A stretch of DNA of 38,335 nucleotides. Origin: Nostocaceae cyanobacterium. GTDB lineage: Bacteria; Cyanobacteriota; Cyanobacteriia; Cyanobacteriales; Nostocaceae. Location: contig JASJCY010000041.1 in NCBI GenBank assembly GCA_030065825.1, forward strand, positions 1 through 38,335. The letters run 5' to 3'. The notes under the pieces are model-generated. The model was not told the origin of the DNA. It worked only from the letters and a program-made list of their open reading frames with translations, and did no database searches. Within the stretch, counting starts at the first letter, position 1. Each line of letters starts with the position of its first letter. The position numbers and the translations under genes were made by a program. Of the stretch, positions 25,922 to 35,233 are shown one piece after another.

Positions 25922-26256
25922 TCGCCTTAACATTCCCACAAGTCTTTTGCCCAGTAAGGACTCACCCCAAAGCACAAGAGTCCTACTAAAGCGAAAATAA
26001 CTGCCCTTCTAGGGCAAAAAGTGGCAATTATAATCCATCCAGGCATTGAACTATGCAGTTTTCAACACACAGACAGTTTTTGACTGTAGATTTTGGAGAA
26101 GAAAGCATAGAACAATGCCTGGTTATTATTTTGTAAAAAAGATACATGTAGCAATTTCAAAAAAATGCAGTAATATGGCAGCAAACAAAACCGTAATTGC
26201 CAAAAAATTGTTATTTACGGTACATTTGTTCCCTTAGTAAGATTATTTTCACGACT
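25922..26256. terminator. psaM downstream region with two hairpins
   Basis: AGGACTC (25957-25963) pairs with GAGTCCT (25978-25984). TGCCC..GGGCA around 26001-26016 is followed by AAAAAG, a better intrinsic terminator candidate. The rest of the gap to 26256 is AT-rich with no gene I would support; the open frame at 26046 lacks a ribosome site and any recognisable features. Confidence 0.45.
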
Positions 26257-26652
26257 ATGAACGCCATTAAAAAACCAATACCCCCAGCAGAACCCATATA
26301 TCAAAAACAAGTTGTACCGCGACGAAAACGACGTTTGCGCCAACGTTCTTATCAGGTAATGGCGCTGGAGGTAAGTGTGAAAATAGGAGTTAACTTAGCG
26401 ATCGCCGCTGCTGCAGCATCAGCTTTAGGACAGCTGCTACCTTATCACTGGTCTCAACAAGAAAAATTACGGGAAATACGTACAGAACTGAAACTGATAC
26501 AAGAACGCGTAAGTAGTTTACAAGCGGATTTTAGCCGGAATTTCGATCCCACCCAGACTAAGAACATCATGCAAGAACAAGGCTATCGTCTAGATCCCAG
26601 TCAACGTCGGGTTGTGGTGAAGCATAATTTTTATGAAATGGGTTCTCAGTAA
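26257..26652 (+). CDS. Small bitopic membrane protein with coiled coil, unknown function
   Basis: 131 residues from the ATG at 26257 (MNAIKKPIPPAEP). A strongly basic stretch (PRRKRRLRQR, about 21-30) precedes one membrane helix (about 36-60, Ala/Leu/Val-rich). A coiled coil (about 66-92, QQEKLREIRTELKLIQERVS) and a polar tail follow. The positive-inside rule puts the N-terminus in the cytoplasm. This architecture resembles FtsL/FtsB-type divisome proteins, but I see no family motif, so no function is assigned. An upstream in-frame ATG at 26197 would add an unlikely 20 residues. Confidence 0.65.
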   Translation: MNAIKKPIPPAEPIYQKQVVPRRKRRLRQRSYQVMALEVSVKIGVNLAIAAAAASALGQLLPYHWSQQEKLREIRTELKLIQERVSSLQADFSRNFDPTQTKNIMQEQGYRLDPSQRRVVVKHNFYEMGSQ

Positions 26653-26804
26653 AAACAGCTAACAGCTAATAGTTAATAACTAGTTATTACGGTCTCGTTA
26701 TGAACTGGGTACACTAGAACCAAATCTTAACGGAAATTAAATTTCTCTTCCCTAACCCCCAAAACTTATCATCTATTAGCTGCTAGCTCCTGCCCATATT
26801 TTAA

Positions 26805-27512
26805 TTAATAACACAACAGTTCCTTTAACCATTTTTCCACTTGTGTGCGTAAGCGCCATCCTGGATAGTTCCTGAGGGAAGTCAAAGAAGGTAGTGTAGC
26901 CAGGGCACGATTATAATCTGCGATTGCGCAATTCCAATCTCCCCAAAGATGATATGTCCTGCCCCTCTCAGCCAAAATATGACCTGACAATTGACCGAAT
27001 AGTAGGGCAACTTCAAAATCTTCAATTGCCTGGTCATATTGCCCCAAATCGCGCAAAGTGATGCCGCGATTAATCCATGCCCGTACATAGCTGGGATTAA
27101 TATCTAATGCTCGGTCATAATCAGCAAGGGCTGCTACTAATTCTCCACGGGCAGCGTAGTAATTAGCACGATTGTTATAAGCTGAAGCTAACTTGGGATC
27201 GAGTTGCAATGCTTTGTTGTAATCATAAAATGCCTTTTGGGTTTCCCCACTTTGGAAATATATTAATCCTCGGTTGTTATAATCCACTGCATTTTGGGGA
27301 TGACGGTGAATCAAGTGGCTCAAAAGCGCGATCGCCTCTGTATAATCTCCTTGTTGGGCAGACTTCAACGCGCAAGAGCGTAGATCCCGATCTGGGCAAG
27401 CAAATTCAACTCCACCTTCCCCATGTTTTAGAACTTTTTTAGTTTTATTTATTACAGAGTTACATGCATAATTATGCGGTTCGTTAGATGCAAAAGATGA
27501 GTGAGTTTTCAT
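26805..27512 (-). CDS. Tetratricopeptide repeat protein
   Basis: 235 residues. After an N-terminal 50 with no clear motif, five to six TPR units follow from about residue 53 to 215. Examples are YNNRGLIYFQSGETQKAFYD, YNNRANYYAARGELVAALAD and WINRGITLRDLGQYDQAIED, each ending in a YNKALQLDP-like helix. No signal peptide. TPR proteins are protein-protein interaction scaffolds; the partner is unknown. It is divergent from the gene at 27857. Confidence 0.88.
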   Translation of the reverse strand: MKTHSSFASNEPHNYACNSVINKTKKVLKHGEGGVEFACPDRDLRSCALKSAQQGDYTEAIALLSHLIHRHPQNAVDYNNRGLIYFQSGETQKAFYDYNKALQLDPKLASAYNNRANYYAARGELVAALADYDRALDINPSYVRAWINRGITLRDLGQYDQAIEDFEVALLFGQLSGHILAERGRTYHLWGDWNCAIADYNRALATLPSLTSLRNYPGWRLRTQVEKWLKELLCY

Positions 27513-27856
27513 ATCGTCCTGCCTAAGCTGCTGCTTGCTGTGTGAGTTCCAATTACAATTTTCGTCTTCTGACTGGTTATGCCCCTGTATCCCTGATAAA
27601 CGTGTTTATAGTTACTTGTATCTAGCGCTATTAATGCCAATTTTAGACTGACACAATTGTTGCAGGGATTTACATAACAGATACTTCTTGCACAAGCACA
27701 ATTCCAGAAACAGGAAATATCAATCTTTAATACAAATCAAGTACACAAGAGAACAAATTGCTAGAATGCCTACAAGTCAAGCGATGGTGGATTATCCTTC
27801 CAGCTTAAATACATTGACATTTCCTAACAAAGTATTAATTTTTGAGAACATTTGTT
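27513..27856. other. Divergent promoter gap
   Basis: Lies between two divergently transcribed genes. I see no repeats of note and no RNA gene. A 72-codon open frame at 27688 shows no coding features and is not supported. Confidence 0.4.
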
Positions 27857-28321
27857 ATGACAACTGCGATTTCCTATCCCAGTGCTTCCGATCTCAATCA
27901 AGATGATTATGTTGTCATTGGCTTGGCAACTTGCTTTATCAAGGAGGATGGAGAAGTTCACCAAGTCGAAGTTATAGAACCTATACCTTCTGCGGCTTTA
28001 GAAGCGCTGCTAAAAGGTATCCCCACCTCCTATCAGCTTGCTTATGGTACAACTCTAGGCGATGTCATCAATGGCGATACCCTACAAAAACCCCTTGGTT
28101 TCCCCGAAACATCTCAATTTAGCCATGAGTTTCAGGAACGAGCATTTGCAGCAGCTCGCACTTACAACCGCAATGAATCCGCAAAATCCCTGATTCCTCT
28201 AGGCACAACTTACACTGATTTTCACTATTCTACTGAACGGAAACGAGTCTTAAATATTGCACGAATTGTCACCAAAGAAGACAATGTCAAACAGCATTCT
28301 CACACCCACAAAATTCTTTAA
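27857..28321 (+). CDS. Conserved hypothetical protein
   Basis: 154 residues from the ATG at 27857 (MTTAISYPSASDLN). An N-terminal alpha/beta part with VVIGLATCFIKEDGEVHQVE is followed by IPSAALEALLKGIPTSY, TTLGDVI and a basic C-terminal third ending in a His/Thr-rich tail. No membrane segment or signal. The composition is that of a real soluble protein and it has the look of a conserved cyanobacterial hypothetical, but I cannot name a domain. A start five codons upstream (27842) is possible but has no ribosome site. Confidence 0.65.
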   Translation: MTTAISYPSASDLNQDDYVVIGLATCFIKEDGEVHQVEVIEPIPSAALEALLKGIPTSYQLAYGTTLGDVINGDTLQKPLGFPETSQFSHEFQERAFAAARTYNRNESAKSLIPLGTTYTDFHYSTERKRVLNIARIVTKEDNVKQHSHTHKIL

Positions 28322-28680
28322 AAGCACCACCTACTATAACGGTTTTCGGCGTTGCATAAATGCGGGATGATTTTGATGGTTTTTCCTGCCCAGACGCTCC
28401 GCGAACGGGGTTAAGCGCGTTGAGTGAACTGGCGTTGGGTTTCCCCCCGTTGTAGCGACTGCGGGGCATCTTGCTTGTCCCTTGTATTTATGAGGCAGGC
28501 AAGATGCCTGCACCACAAGAATCATCCCTTAATTCAGCAATGCCCGGTTTTCAATTATTACTAATCAAATGGGTAAGTATTTTTTTATTTGCAAGTCCCC
28601 TATACACCGAGAGATTGGGTACTATGCCTCTACCATGTGTTTAATCTCCGAAACCCTCTGTTATCACATAACCCGAATTT
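28322..28680. other. First part of a 1.4-kb non-coding region
   Basis: Contains a dispersed element about 28380-28510 (CCAGACGCTCCGCGAACGGG, GTAGCGACTGCGGGGCATCT, GCAGGCAAGATGCCTGCACC) with a short hairpin GGCAGGCAAGATGCCTGC. No gene is supported. Confidence 0.5.
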
Positions 28681-28689
28681 TGTCAATTA

Positions 28690-28873
28690 TAGGTACTTAT
28701 GAGGTCGGTTGGGGAGATTGAAAATTGGTCTTTTCTTATGTCATGAAAGTTTGACTTTTAGCTTAGTTGCTACGGCGAAAATAGGGTTGTAGCTCTTTTG
28801 GGTAAGCAATGGTCACACTAAGCCCAAATCTGATTTTTTTAATCATAGCATGAAACAACGCAATTGCGTCAAT
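28690..28873 (-). ncRNA. Candidate small RNA A (paralogue of the one at 36474)
   Basis: Reading the minus strand, TTGACG (about 28868-28873), a 19-base spacer and an extended -10 TGCTATGAT (TATGAT = 28842-28847) form a promoter. The predicted transcript has a hairpin GCTAC/GTAGC (28789-28793 with 28769-28773) and the conserved string AAAGTCAAACTTTCAT. About 70-75% of some 240 bases match the plus-strand segment near 36474-36665, including the promoter, while no reading frame is conserved. The pair A-U in the stem here is G-C in the other copy. A diverged transposon remnant remains possible. Confidence 0.45.
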
Positions 28874-29068
28874 TAATTAAGAAGGATTTTCGATAAAAAC
28901 TTGACCAAAAACGAGTATTTATTTAAATTGCAAAATTATTTTTTGATTTAAATAATGTATACTTATGACTTAGTGGTGTTACTTTAGGATAGCCATGTCT
29001 AACAACAAGCTGCTGTTGAGAATGGAAAGAATCAGTAGGTTGTAGCAATTTATCTTGCTAAATGTATA

Positions 29069-29400
29069 GGTTAATTGGTAATTGGTAATTGGTAATTGGT
29101 AATTGGTAATTGGTATCTGTAGGGTGCGTTATGACTTTAGTCTTTAACGTACCCGAAGGGAGTGCTTTGCACTTAGCCATGCCCGGAGGGCTATACGCAC
29201 CATCCTGTAAAGACGGCGTTGCGCGTAAAGGCAACACAACGGCAATAAGCGGGAGGAAAATCCACACCCGGACACTTGCTACAACTTTGGAGGGGCAACG
29301 TAGTATCCTCGCTTTTTGCCTCCCCTACGTATTTTTACAAAAATCAAATAGTAATCCTATAGGTAATAGGTAATAGGTAATAGGTAATAGGTAATTGGAC
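29069..29400. repeat. Heptamers and a large palindromic element upstream of the subtilase
   Basis: TTGGTAA heptamers (29072-29114), then a GTGCGTTA-type element (29117-29205: GTAGGGTGCGTTATGAC ... GTCTTTAACGTACCC ... ACGCACCATCCTGT). Further right, 29364-29398 holds AGGTAAT heptamers. From 29401 to 29620 nothing is recognisable. Confidence 0.8.
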
Positions 29401-29629
29401 TTCCCATTACTCATCATTACCGCGACCTTAAGACTTTCTTGTACACGCACTCAGGATGTAGCATCCCTGTCGCTTTTGTGAAAAGTTAAGAGTTTCCCAT
29501 CTGCCGCAATAACTTATTGAAAAAAAATTGAAAATTAGAATTTTTTAACAATTAAATACTTCTGGAAACTTTCATTAATTTGGTAAGCAATTTATCAATT
29601 TGTCCTGAATTTTAATAGTAATTATTGGC

Positions 29630-29674
29630 AAGGAGATATATTTAAATGCTGCAAAAGTTAGTTGAGTAACTTTT
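29630..29674 (+). promoter_or_regulatory. Possible leader peptide with overlapping hairpin
   Basis: AAGGAGAT (29630-29637) precedes ATG 29646, which opens an 7-codon frame (MLQKLVE, stop at 29667-29669). A perfect 8-bp stem AAAAGTTA/TAACTTTT (29653-29660 and 29667-29674) overlaps its end. This could be an attenuator or translational switch for the protease gene 53 bases downstream, or chance. Confidence 0.3.
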
Positions 29675-29726
29675 GAGGCTTTTCTTTATATCAAAAAGAT
29701 TTAATTGTTGAGGAAAAACCATAATT

Positions 29727-31268
29727 ATGTCCTTTAATCACAGTCATAAAAATTTCGATGAACAAGGGCTAAATATCACACCAGTCTCCTCATTAGATGA
29801 GTTTCAGACAGAAAATCACGATATTAACTTAGGAATTCATGGTAGCTTTTATCGTGAAATCAATAGCCTAGACATAGATAATAATACTAATGAGATAGTC
29901 CCTGTAGAAGCAATTTCTGCTGCTGGATATAACTCTAATAATGGGTTTGGTTTAGTAAATGCTAAAGATGCGGTAAACAGAGTGGTTGGTAATCAAAATA
30001 CCTTTACAGAAGTTCCAGATACTGGTGGTAATAATTGGGGAGCAGACTTAATAAAAGCACCAGAAGTATGGAATCAAGGATACACAGGTAAGAATATTAT
30101 TGTTGCGGTTTTAGATACTGGAGTAGACTACAATCACTCAGATTTGAACGATAATATCTGGAACAACAGCCAAGAAATTGCTGGTAATGGCAAAGATGAT
30201 GATGGTAATGGCTATATTGATGATGTTTTTGGCTGGAACTTTGACAGTAATAACAATAATGTTCTAGATGGCAATGGTCATGGAACCCATGTTGCTGGTA
30301 CTATTGCAGCAGAAAATAATGGTTTTGGTGTCACAGGTATTGCCTATGATGCCAAAATTATGCCCATTAAAATTTTAAATGACTCTGGTTCAGGTTACTA
30401 TAACTCCATCATTAAAGGTGTTTATTATGCAGTTGATAATGGAGCTGACGTGATTAATCTCAGCGTTGCAGGTGCAGCTGATAATACCAATTTGCAAAAA
30501 GCAATTGAATATGCCAGCAGCAAAGGTGTAATAGTTGTGATGGCTGCGGGGAACGATGGAGATCCCCAACCACACTATCCAGCTCGTTATGCAAAAAACT
30601 GGGGAATTGCCGTTGGAGCTGTAGACAAAAATAATAACATGGCTGACTTCTCTAACCGAGCTGGAAGTAATCTTCTCCCTTATGTAACAGCACCAGGGAA
30701 GAAAGTCTATTCTACAGTTTCAGGCAATGATTATGCTTATTATAACGGCACATCAATGGCAGCTCCCCATGTTGCGGGTGTAGTCGCTTTAATGCTGAGT
30801 GCTAACCCTGAATTAACTGATGCTCAAGTACGTAAGATTATTACTGAGACAGCAAAGAATGCTCCCAAAAGCGAAAGTTCAAACGGTAACTTTTTTAATT
30901 CTCTGTTTAAAAATGGATTTATCAACTATAGCTTTAATTCCTTTACGGCTTCTTCTGTAAAGAATACAGATTTCTTTGGTACAAACGCGAATACTACAGG
31001 TGATAGTAACAATGTCAGCAGTATTAATGTTAGCAGTAGCTCACAAGAATTAGTGGAAAATGTGGAAAATCAAGATAGATTTTTTAATCCTGAAAGTGGT
31101 TCAAGTTTGAGTTACTGGCAGAATAGTGTTAATTATGATAGTAATATTAGTCTTGACCTTAATAATGGCAATGAAAATAATAATGGGAGTAATAGTTTTT
31201 TCGATTTTGGGAATATATTAGATTTCCTATCACCATATATTCCATTATTATTAAGTTTTTTCAGTTAG
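29727..31268 (+). CDS. Subtilisin-like serine protease (S8), calcium-binding type
   Basis: 513 residues. Catalytic triad Asp130 (VAVLDTGVDYNH), His185 (DGNGHGTHVAG) and Ser343 (NGTSMAAPHVAG); oxyanion Asn276 (MAAGND). An EF-hand-like loop DDDGNGYIDD (157-166) suggests Ca2+ dependence. Residues 60-90 (GFGLVNAKDAVNRVVG) resemble the segment that normally ends subtilase domains, an arrangement frequent in cyanobacterial S8 proteins. The C-terminal 150 residues are Asn/Ser-rich low complexity, ending in a hydrophobic stretch FLSPYIPLLLSFF. There is no Sec signal peptide at the N-terminus, so if exported it would use a non-Sec route; the convergent HlyD-type gene nearby hints at type I export (inference). 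Confidence 0.92.
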   Translation: MSFNHSHKNFDEQGLNITPVSSLDEFQTENHDINLGIHGSFYREINSLDIDNNTNEIVPVEAISAAGYNSNNGFGLVNAKDAVNRVVGNQNTFTEVPDTGGNNWGADLIKAPEVWNQGYTGKNIIVAVLDTGVDYNHSDLNDNIWNNSQEIAGNGKDDDGNGYIDDVFGWNFDSNNNNVLDGNGHGTHVAGTIAAENNGFGVTGIAYDAKIMPIKILNDSGSGYYNSIIKGVYYAVDNGADVINLSVAGAADNTNLQKAIEYASSKGVIVVMAAGNDGDPQPHYPARYAKNWGIAVGAVDKNNNMADFSNRAGSNLLPYVTAPGKKVYSTVSGNDYAYYNGTSMAAPHVAGVVALMLSANPELTDAQVRKIITETAKNAPKSESSNGNFFNSLFKNGFINYSFNSFTASSVKNTDFFGTNANTTGDSNNVSSINVSSSSQELVENVENQDRFFNPESGSSLSYWQNSVNYDSNISLDLNNGNENNNGSNSFFDFGNILDFLSPYIPLLLSFFS

Positions 31269-31753
31269 TAGAGAAGTAGGGGCACGACAATGCCTCTACC
31301 ATCTAGTATAAATAAAATGATGAAATGAAAAATGCTATATTTAGTAAACCAAAAAAGTCACAATAATCAGGGGTATTTTTTCAGAGGAAATCTGTTTTCA
31401 TTTCAAAAAGAATAGCGTCTCGTTTCGGAGTACCAATCGAAATGACCTCGCATCCAGGAACGTAGTCCATTAAGATTAATATCCTCGCTAAAATTAGGTT
31501 TTTATTAGACATCTGGTAGAAAAGAATGTTCCAGACGTAAAATTTTACCTGTGGAACAAGGGTTAGAAAAAACGTGAGTGAATACTCTGTTAAATATTGA
31601 GAAATATCCGGGTAATGTATAGCCTATTGAAGGGTAGACTCTGAAGAAACACAACATCCTCTTACCCTATTCCCTATTCCCTATTCCTCCTTATTCCCTA
31701 TTCCCTGTGTTTCTTAGCACTGTTTGATAATAACCGTTTAGACACAGATGATG
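31269..31753. other. Convergent gap between protease and HlyD genes
   Basis: A hairpin GTAGAGAAGTAGGGGCACGA...TGCCTCTAC (about 31268-31300) may serve as terminator. CCCTATT heptamers lie at 31665-31710. No gene or RNA is seen in between. Confidence 0.6.
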
Positions 31754-33250
31754 TTATCTTACAGAAAATGCTTCGCTAAACCTGCGAGTTACTGGTTCGA
31801 CAATAAAAGTTAAAATAGACTTTTTACGAGTTACAATTTCCGCACTGGCGGTCATACCAGGATTAAGAGATACTTCTTGACCTCGTACAACTACTGAATG
31901 TTTTTTCAACTTAATTCTGGTGGGAAAAACTAAACCTAATTCCTTATCAACGATAGCATTGGGACTGACTTGTTCTACTTCCCCTTCAATGGTGCCAAAT
32001 TCTTGAAAAGGGAAGGTTGCCATTTTGACCTTTGCTGTCATCCCCTCGTGGATAAAGCCAATATCTCGATTAAGAACTTTCACCTCTAACATTAATTCTT
32101 CGCCATCTGGTAAAATGGATAATAATTCTTCACCAGCTTGTACAGGTCCCTTTGTGGCTTTCACCTTGTATATAGTTCCAGCCACGGGAGCTTTAATAGT
32201 TTCTCCTTCTTGATATTTTTTCGCTTCTTCTAACTTACCTTGGACGTTAGTTAGTTCTTCTTTACGCTTATTAATCTGGGTCAAAATTTCACTTTTACGC
32301 TCAGATTCCAGACTCTGTACCTTCTTTTGTGCTGCTTGAAAAGCTGCTTGGTTTTGACGAACTTCTTCGATTTGAGCTGCAATATCTTTCTCTAAAGATG
32401 TTACCTGATCTTGCCCTTGTGTGACTCCATTTTGCGCCTTAATCACCTCATCATTAGCTCTGGTGACTTCTGCATTTGCACGATTGAGTCTGTCTTGCGC
32501 TTCCAAGTAATCGAGTCTGGGAACAGCACCGGGAGTCACTAGGATACGTAGACTTTTCTCCCTTTGTTGAGCCAATTCCAGGTTTTTTTCCACCTTTTCC
32601 CGCAAATTGCGAGCATTAGCCAGGTTATCTTTGGCATTACTAAGGCTAGTTTTGGCGTTTACCAGATTTTCTCGCAAACGACTCAGACGAACTTTTGCTT
32701 GTTCTATCTGTGCTTTTTGACGCTTGGCTTCAGCTTTAGCCCCATCTAAACGCGCTTGAAAGTCTCGTAAACGGGAATTTAACAGTTCATCTTGCAATTT
32801 TGTACCAGCACTTTTAGCTCCCCTACGTTCCGCATCCAAACGCTGTAAATCTTGTTGGATTAATTTAGCAGAACTAGCCAAGCGATTAACATCCACTTCC
32901 TTTAAATCTGGGTCACGTTGGATAAGTACCTGACCCTTAGAAACGCGATCGCCTTCTTTAACTTTTACCTCAACAATTGCTCCTCTTTCAAGAGATGTTA
33001 CTGGTCGTACTTGGTTAGAAGCAATTAACTCTCCTTGTGCTTTGGCAACTTCATCTACCTGAGAAAAGTGTGCCCAAGATATAGTTCCAAATACTACCAC
33101 ACTAATAGTACCAGCTAATAATCTAGTATAAAAGGGCGGTAATTCCTGCACCGCTTTACCCAATTCATAAGAAAGTTGTTCATCTGGTTTAGCAAATTGC
33201 TGTTTTGTTTGACGTGCTTGTGTCGGATTTGCAGCTATAGAAAATCTCAT
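31754..33250 (-). CDS. HlyD-family membrane fusion (adaptor) protein
   Basis: Periplasmic adaptor that links an inner-membrane ABC exporter to a TolC-type outer-membrane channel. With the ATG at 33250 (MRFSIAANPTQ) it is 498 residues. A cytoplasmic tail (1-42) leads to a membrane helix (about 44-62, LLAGTISVVVFGTISWAHF), a lipoyl half (GAIVEVKVKEGDRVSKGQVL), a long coiled coil of about 220 residues, the second lipoyl half (KAPVAGTIYKVKATKGPV) and a beta-barrel with GMTASAEIVTRKKSIL at the end. An upstream in-frame start would add 46 residues encoded by heptamer repeats and is rejected. No ABC exporter gene is adjacent, so its partner lies elsewhere. Confidence 0.92.
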   Translation of the reverse strand: MRFSIAANPTQARQTKQQFAKPDEQLSYELGKAVQELPPFYTRLLAGTISVVVFGTISWAHFSQVDEVAKAQGELIASNQVRPVTSLERGAIVEVKVKEGDRVSKGQVLIQRDPDLKEVDVNRLASSAKLIQQDLQRLDAERRGAKSAGTKLQDELLNSRLRDFQARLDGAKAEAKRQKAQIEQAKVRLSRLRENLVNAKTSLSNAKDNLANARNLREKVEKNLELAQQREKSLRILVTPGAVPRLDYLEAQDRLNRANAEVTRANDEVIKAQNGVTQGQDQVTSLEKDIAAQIEEVRQNQAAFQAAQKKVQSLESERKSEILTQINKRKEELTNVQGKLEEAKKYQEGETIKAPVAGTIYKVKATKGPVQAGEELLSILPDGEELMLEVKVLNRDIGFIHEGMTAKVKMATFPFQEFGTIEGEVEQVSPNAIVDKELGLVFPTRIKLKKHSVVVRGQEVSLNPGMTASAEIVTRKKSILTFIVEPVTRRFSEAFSVR

Positions 33251-33377
33251 AATCTTGGAAATGGTAAATGGTAAATGGTAAATAGTAAATGGAGAATAGG
33301 GATAATCAAGAATAGAAGGAGATGGGGAGATGGGGAGGACAAATGACCAATGACATATGACAAATAAAAAATGACAT

Positions 33378-34253
33378 TTAGACAGCAAGATAACGACGTA
33401 AAAAGTTTTCTAGGGTTTCCAATTTAAATCTAAAAATCATCTCTAAATTCGCAATTTCTTCAGAGTTACAGAAAAATTCATTCGCCAATAATGTCCGGAA
33501 AGTTCCCAAAGCATTTTGTGCTTGGGGATTAAATAAACCCAATGCACCCCGTAAGCCATCAACAAGAAATAATGGTGGATTAATTATAATTGGCTCTTTA
33601 TTGAACACCCGACCAAAAATACGGGGAATATCTTCTCTTGTTAAAATTTCTGGTCCTCCGACAGGTAAAATTTGATTGCGAACTGCTGGAATTGTCACCG
33701 AATCCACAATCATTCTTGCTAAATCATCTGTACTCACAATCGAAGTACGATTTTTATAGTCCCCAATCAGTAAATACAGCCCCGTTTCCCGAAAGCGCTC
33801 TGCTAATGGTAGCAGGTTCGATGCTAATCCAGATGGGCGTAAAATAGTGTAATTTAAGCCACTAGTTTGCAAATATTTTTCTACCGCTCGTTTGGCTTTG
33901 AATACCGGAGCATCTTCATAACCCCTATCCGCTCCCAAGACGGAAATAAATACAAAATGTTGCACTCCATTGGCTTTTGCTTGGTCAATCAGTTCAATGT
34001 TAGCGCGATAATCCACAGCCAGAGTATCGCTAGCAGAACCATGGGTGCTGATAATATACTCAACACCTCGACAAGCTTTTTGGATGTCCCCCTCTTGTCG
34101 CAAATCGCCAATAAATATATCAGAATTCCGGTGTTCTAACTCGTTGTAATGGGAAGTGAGACGAACAAATGAACGCACGGACATTTCTTGTGCCCGTAAA
34201 AGTCGCACAACTCGACGACCAATTCCTCCAGTTGCTCCAGTGACTAAAAACAT
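33378..34253 (-). CDS. NmrA/Ycf39-like atypical SDR
   Basis: NAD(P)-binding protein of the atypical short-chain dehydrogenase group; Ycf39-type members assist photosystem II assembly, others act as redox sensors. The 291 residues start with FLVTGATGGIGRRVV (nucleotide-binding GxxGxxG, about 4-11). ISTHGSAS and FVFISVLGAD follow, and then ILRPSGLASNL, with no Tyr-x-x-x-Lys catalytic pair evident. Hydrophobic NPPLFLVDGLRGALGLF sits near 225. It is 127 bases upstream of the HlyD gene on the same strand, with heptamer repeats between. Confidence 0.82.
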   Translation of the reverse strand: MFLVTGATGGIGRRVVRLLRAQEMSVRSFVRLTSHYNELEHRNSDIFIGDLRQEGDIQKACRGVEYIISTHGSASDTLAVDYRANIELIDQAKANGVQHFVFISVLGADRGYEDAPVFKAKRAVEKYLQTSGLNYTILRPSGLASNLLPLAERFRETGLYLLIGDYKNRTSIVSTDDLARMIVDSVTIPAVRNQILPVGGPEILTREDIPRIFGRVFNKEPIIINPPLFLVDGLRGALGLFNPQAQNALGTFRTLLANEFFCNSEEIANLEMIFRFKLETLENFLRRYLAV

Positions 34254-34255
34254 AG

Positions 34256-34445
34256 ATTTAAAAGTTAAGGACTAGAGAGTGGGAGTTAAAAGTTAGGAGT
34301 TAAAAGTTAGGAGTTAACAGTTTGGAGTTAAGAATTTGGAGTTAGGAGTTAACAGTTTGGAGTTAATTTTCTCCCCCCTCTTCCCCCTCTCCCTTGTCTC
34401 CCCCCTCTCCCTTGTCCCCCTTGTCTTTCCTATTCCCACTCTCTT
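34256..34445. repeat. GTTAGGA heptamer and CCCCCTCT arrays
   Basis: GAGTTAAAAGTTAG and GAGTTAACAGTTTG units (34270-34365) followed by CTCCCCCCTCTTCCC-type C/T repeats to 34430. Non-coding. Confidence 0.85.
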
Positions 34446-34450
34446 GTATT

Positions 34451-35233
34451 TTAAACTTCCAAAATTACTGGAGTATGGTCACTGGGTTTTTCTTTTTTTC
34501 TAGGAGTGACATCTATGATGCAGCTTTTAGCCCTTTCGTATAATTCCGGTGTCAGATAGTGATGGTCTATACGCCATCCCAAATTACGGCGAAAAGACGC
34601 AGCGCGATAATCCCACCAACTATAATGTCCCTCTTCTGGGGTAAATTTGCGAAAAGCATCAGCAAATCCCAAAGTTAAAATTTCTCTGAGGGCTTGTCGC
34701 TCTGGCTGTGATGACATAATGTGCTTGTCGGGATTGGCTTTTTCGTGAATGTCTTTATTTTCCAGAGCTACATTAAAATCCCCACACATACAAATATCTG
34801 GACTAGACTTAAGTAAAGCTTGTAAATACTCCCGCAATATCTTTAACCAACCCAGCTTATATTCGTATTTTTCGCTTCCTATCGCTGAACCATTAGGTAC
34901 GTAAAGATTCACAATCCTAATGCCATTTATCACACCCGTAATTACTCGCTTTTGCTCATCCCATTCCGATTCTATATCCGTCAAAACCGACTGAAAACCA
35001 ATACTTACATCTGACAAAGGTTGCAAACTAGCTATAGCAACACCGTTGTAAGCTTTTTGTCCCGATATGTACAAATTATAACCCAACTTCTCAAATTGCG
35101 ATCGCGGAAAATCTGCGTCCACAACCTTGGTTTCTTGTATGCAAAGAACATCAACAGGATTTTGAGTTAACCACTCACTAACCTGTTCTAAGCGCGTGCG
35201 AATTGAATTGACATTCCAAGTAGCAATTTTCAT
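34451..35233 (-). CDS. xth: Exodeoxyribonuclease III / AP endonuclease
   Basis: Base-excision repair enzyme that cuts 5' of abasic sites and removes 3' blocking groups. 260 residues from the ATG at 35233. Metal and catalytic motifs in order: KIATWNVNSIRTR (Asn), DVLCIQETKV (Glu near 34), LYVPNGS, GDFNVA (Asp/Asn near 152), RIDHHYLT and SDHTPV (Asp-His near 253). All are complete and length is typical (255-270). Monocistronic, with TCAAGAA repeats directly upstream. Confidence 0.95.
   Translation of the reverse strand: MKIATWNVNSIRTRLEQVSEWLTQNPVDVLCIQETKVVDADFPRSQFEKLGYNLYISGQKAYNGVAIASLQPLSDVSIGFQSVLTDIESEWDEQKRVITGVINGIRIVNLYVPNGSAIGSEKYEYKLGWLKILREYLQALLKSSPDICMCGDFNVALENKDIHEKANPDKHIMSSQPERQALREILTLGFADAFRKFTPEEGHYSWWDYRAASFRRNLGWRIDHHYLTPELYERAKSCIIDVTPRKKEKPSDHTPVILEV

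Noticed and set aside
28995-29045. 16-codon frame MSNNKLLLRMERISRL
   Set aside because: No good Shine-Dalgarno and no second copy or domain to support translation.
33251-33388. 46-residue N-terminal extension of the HlyD protein
   Set aside because: Encoded by heptamer repeats and overlapping the preceding gene's end; the conserved protein begins at 33250.
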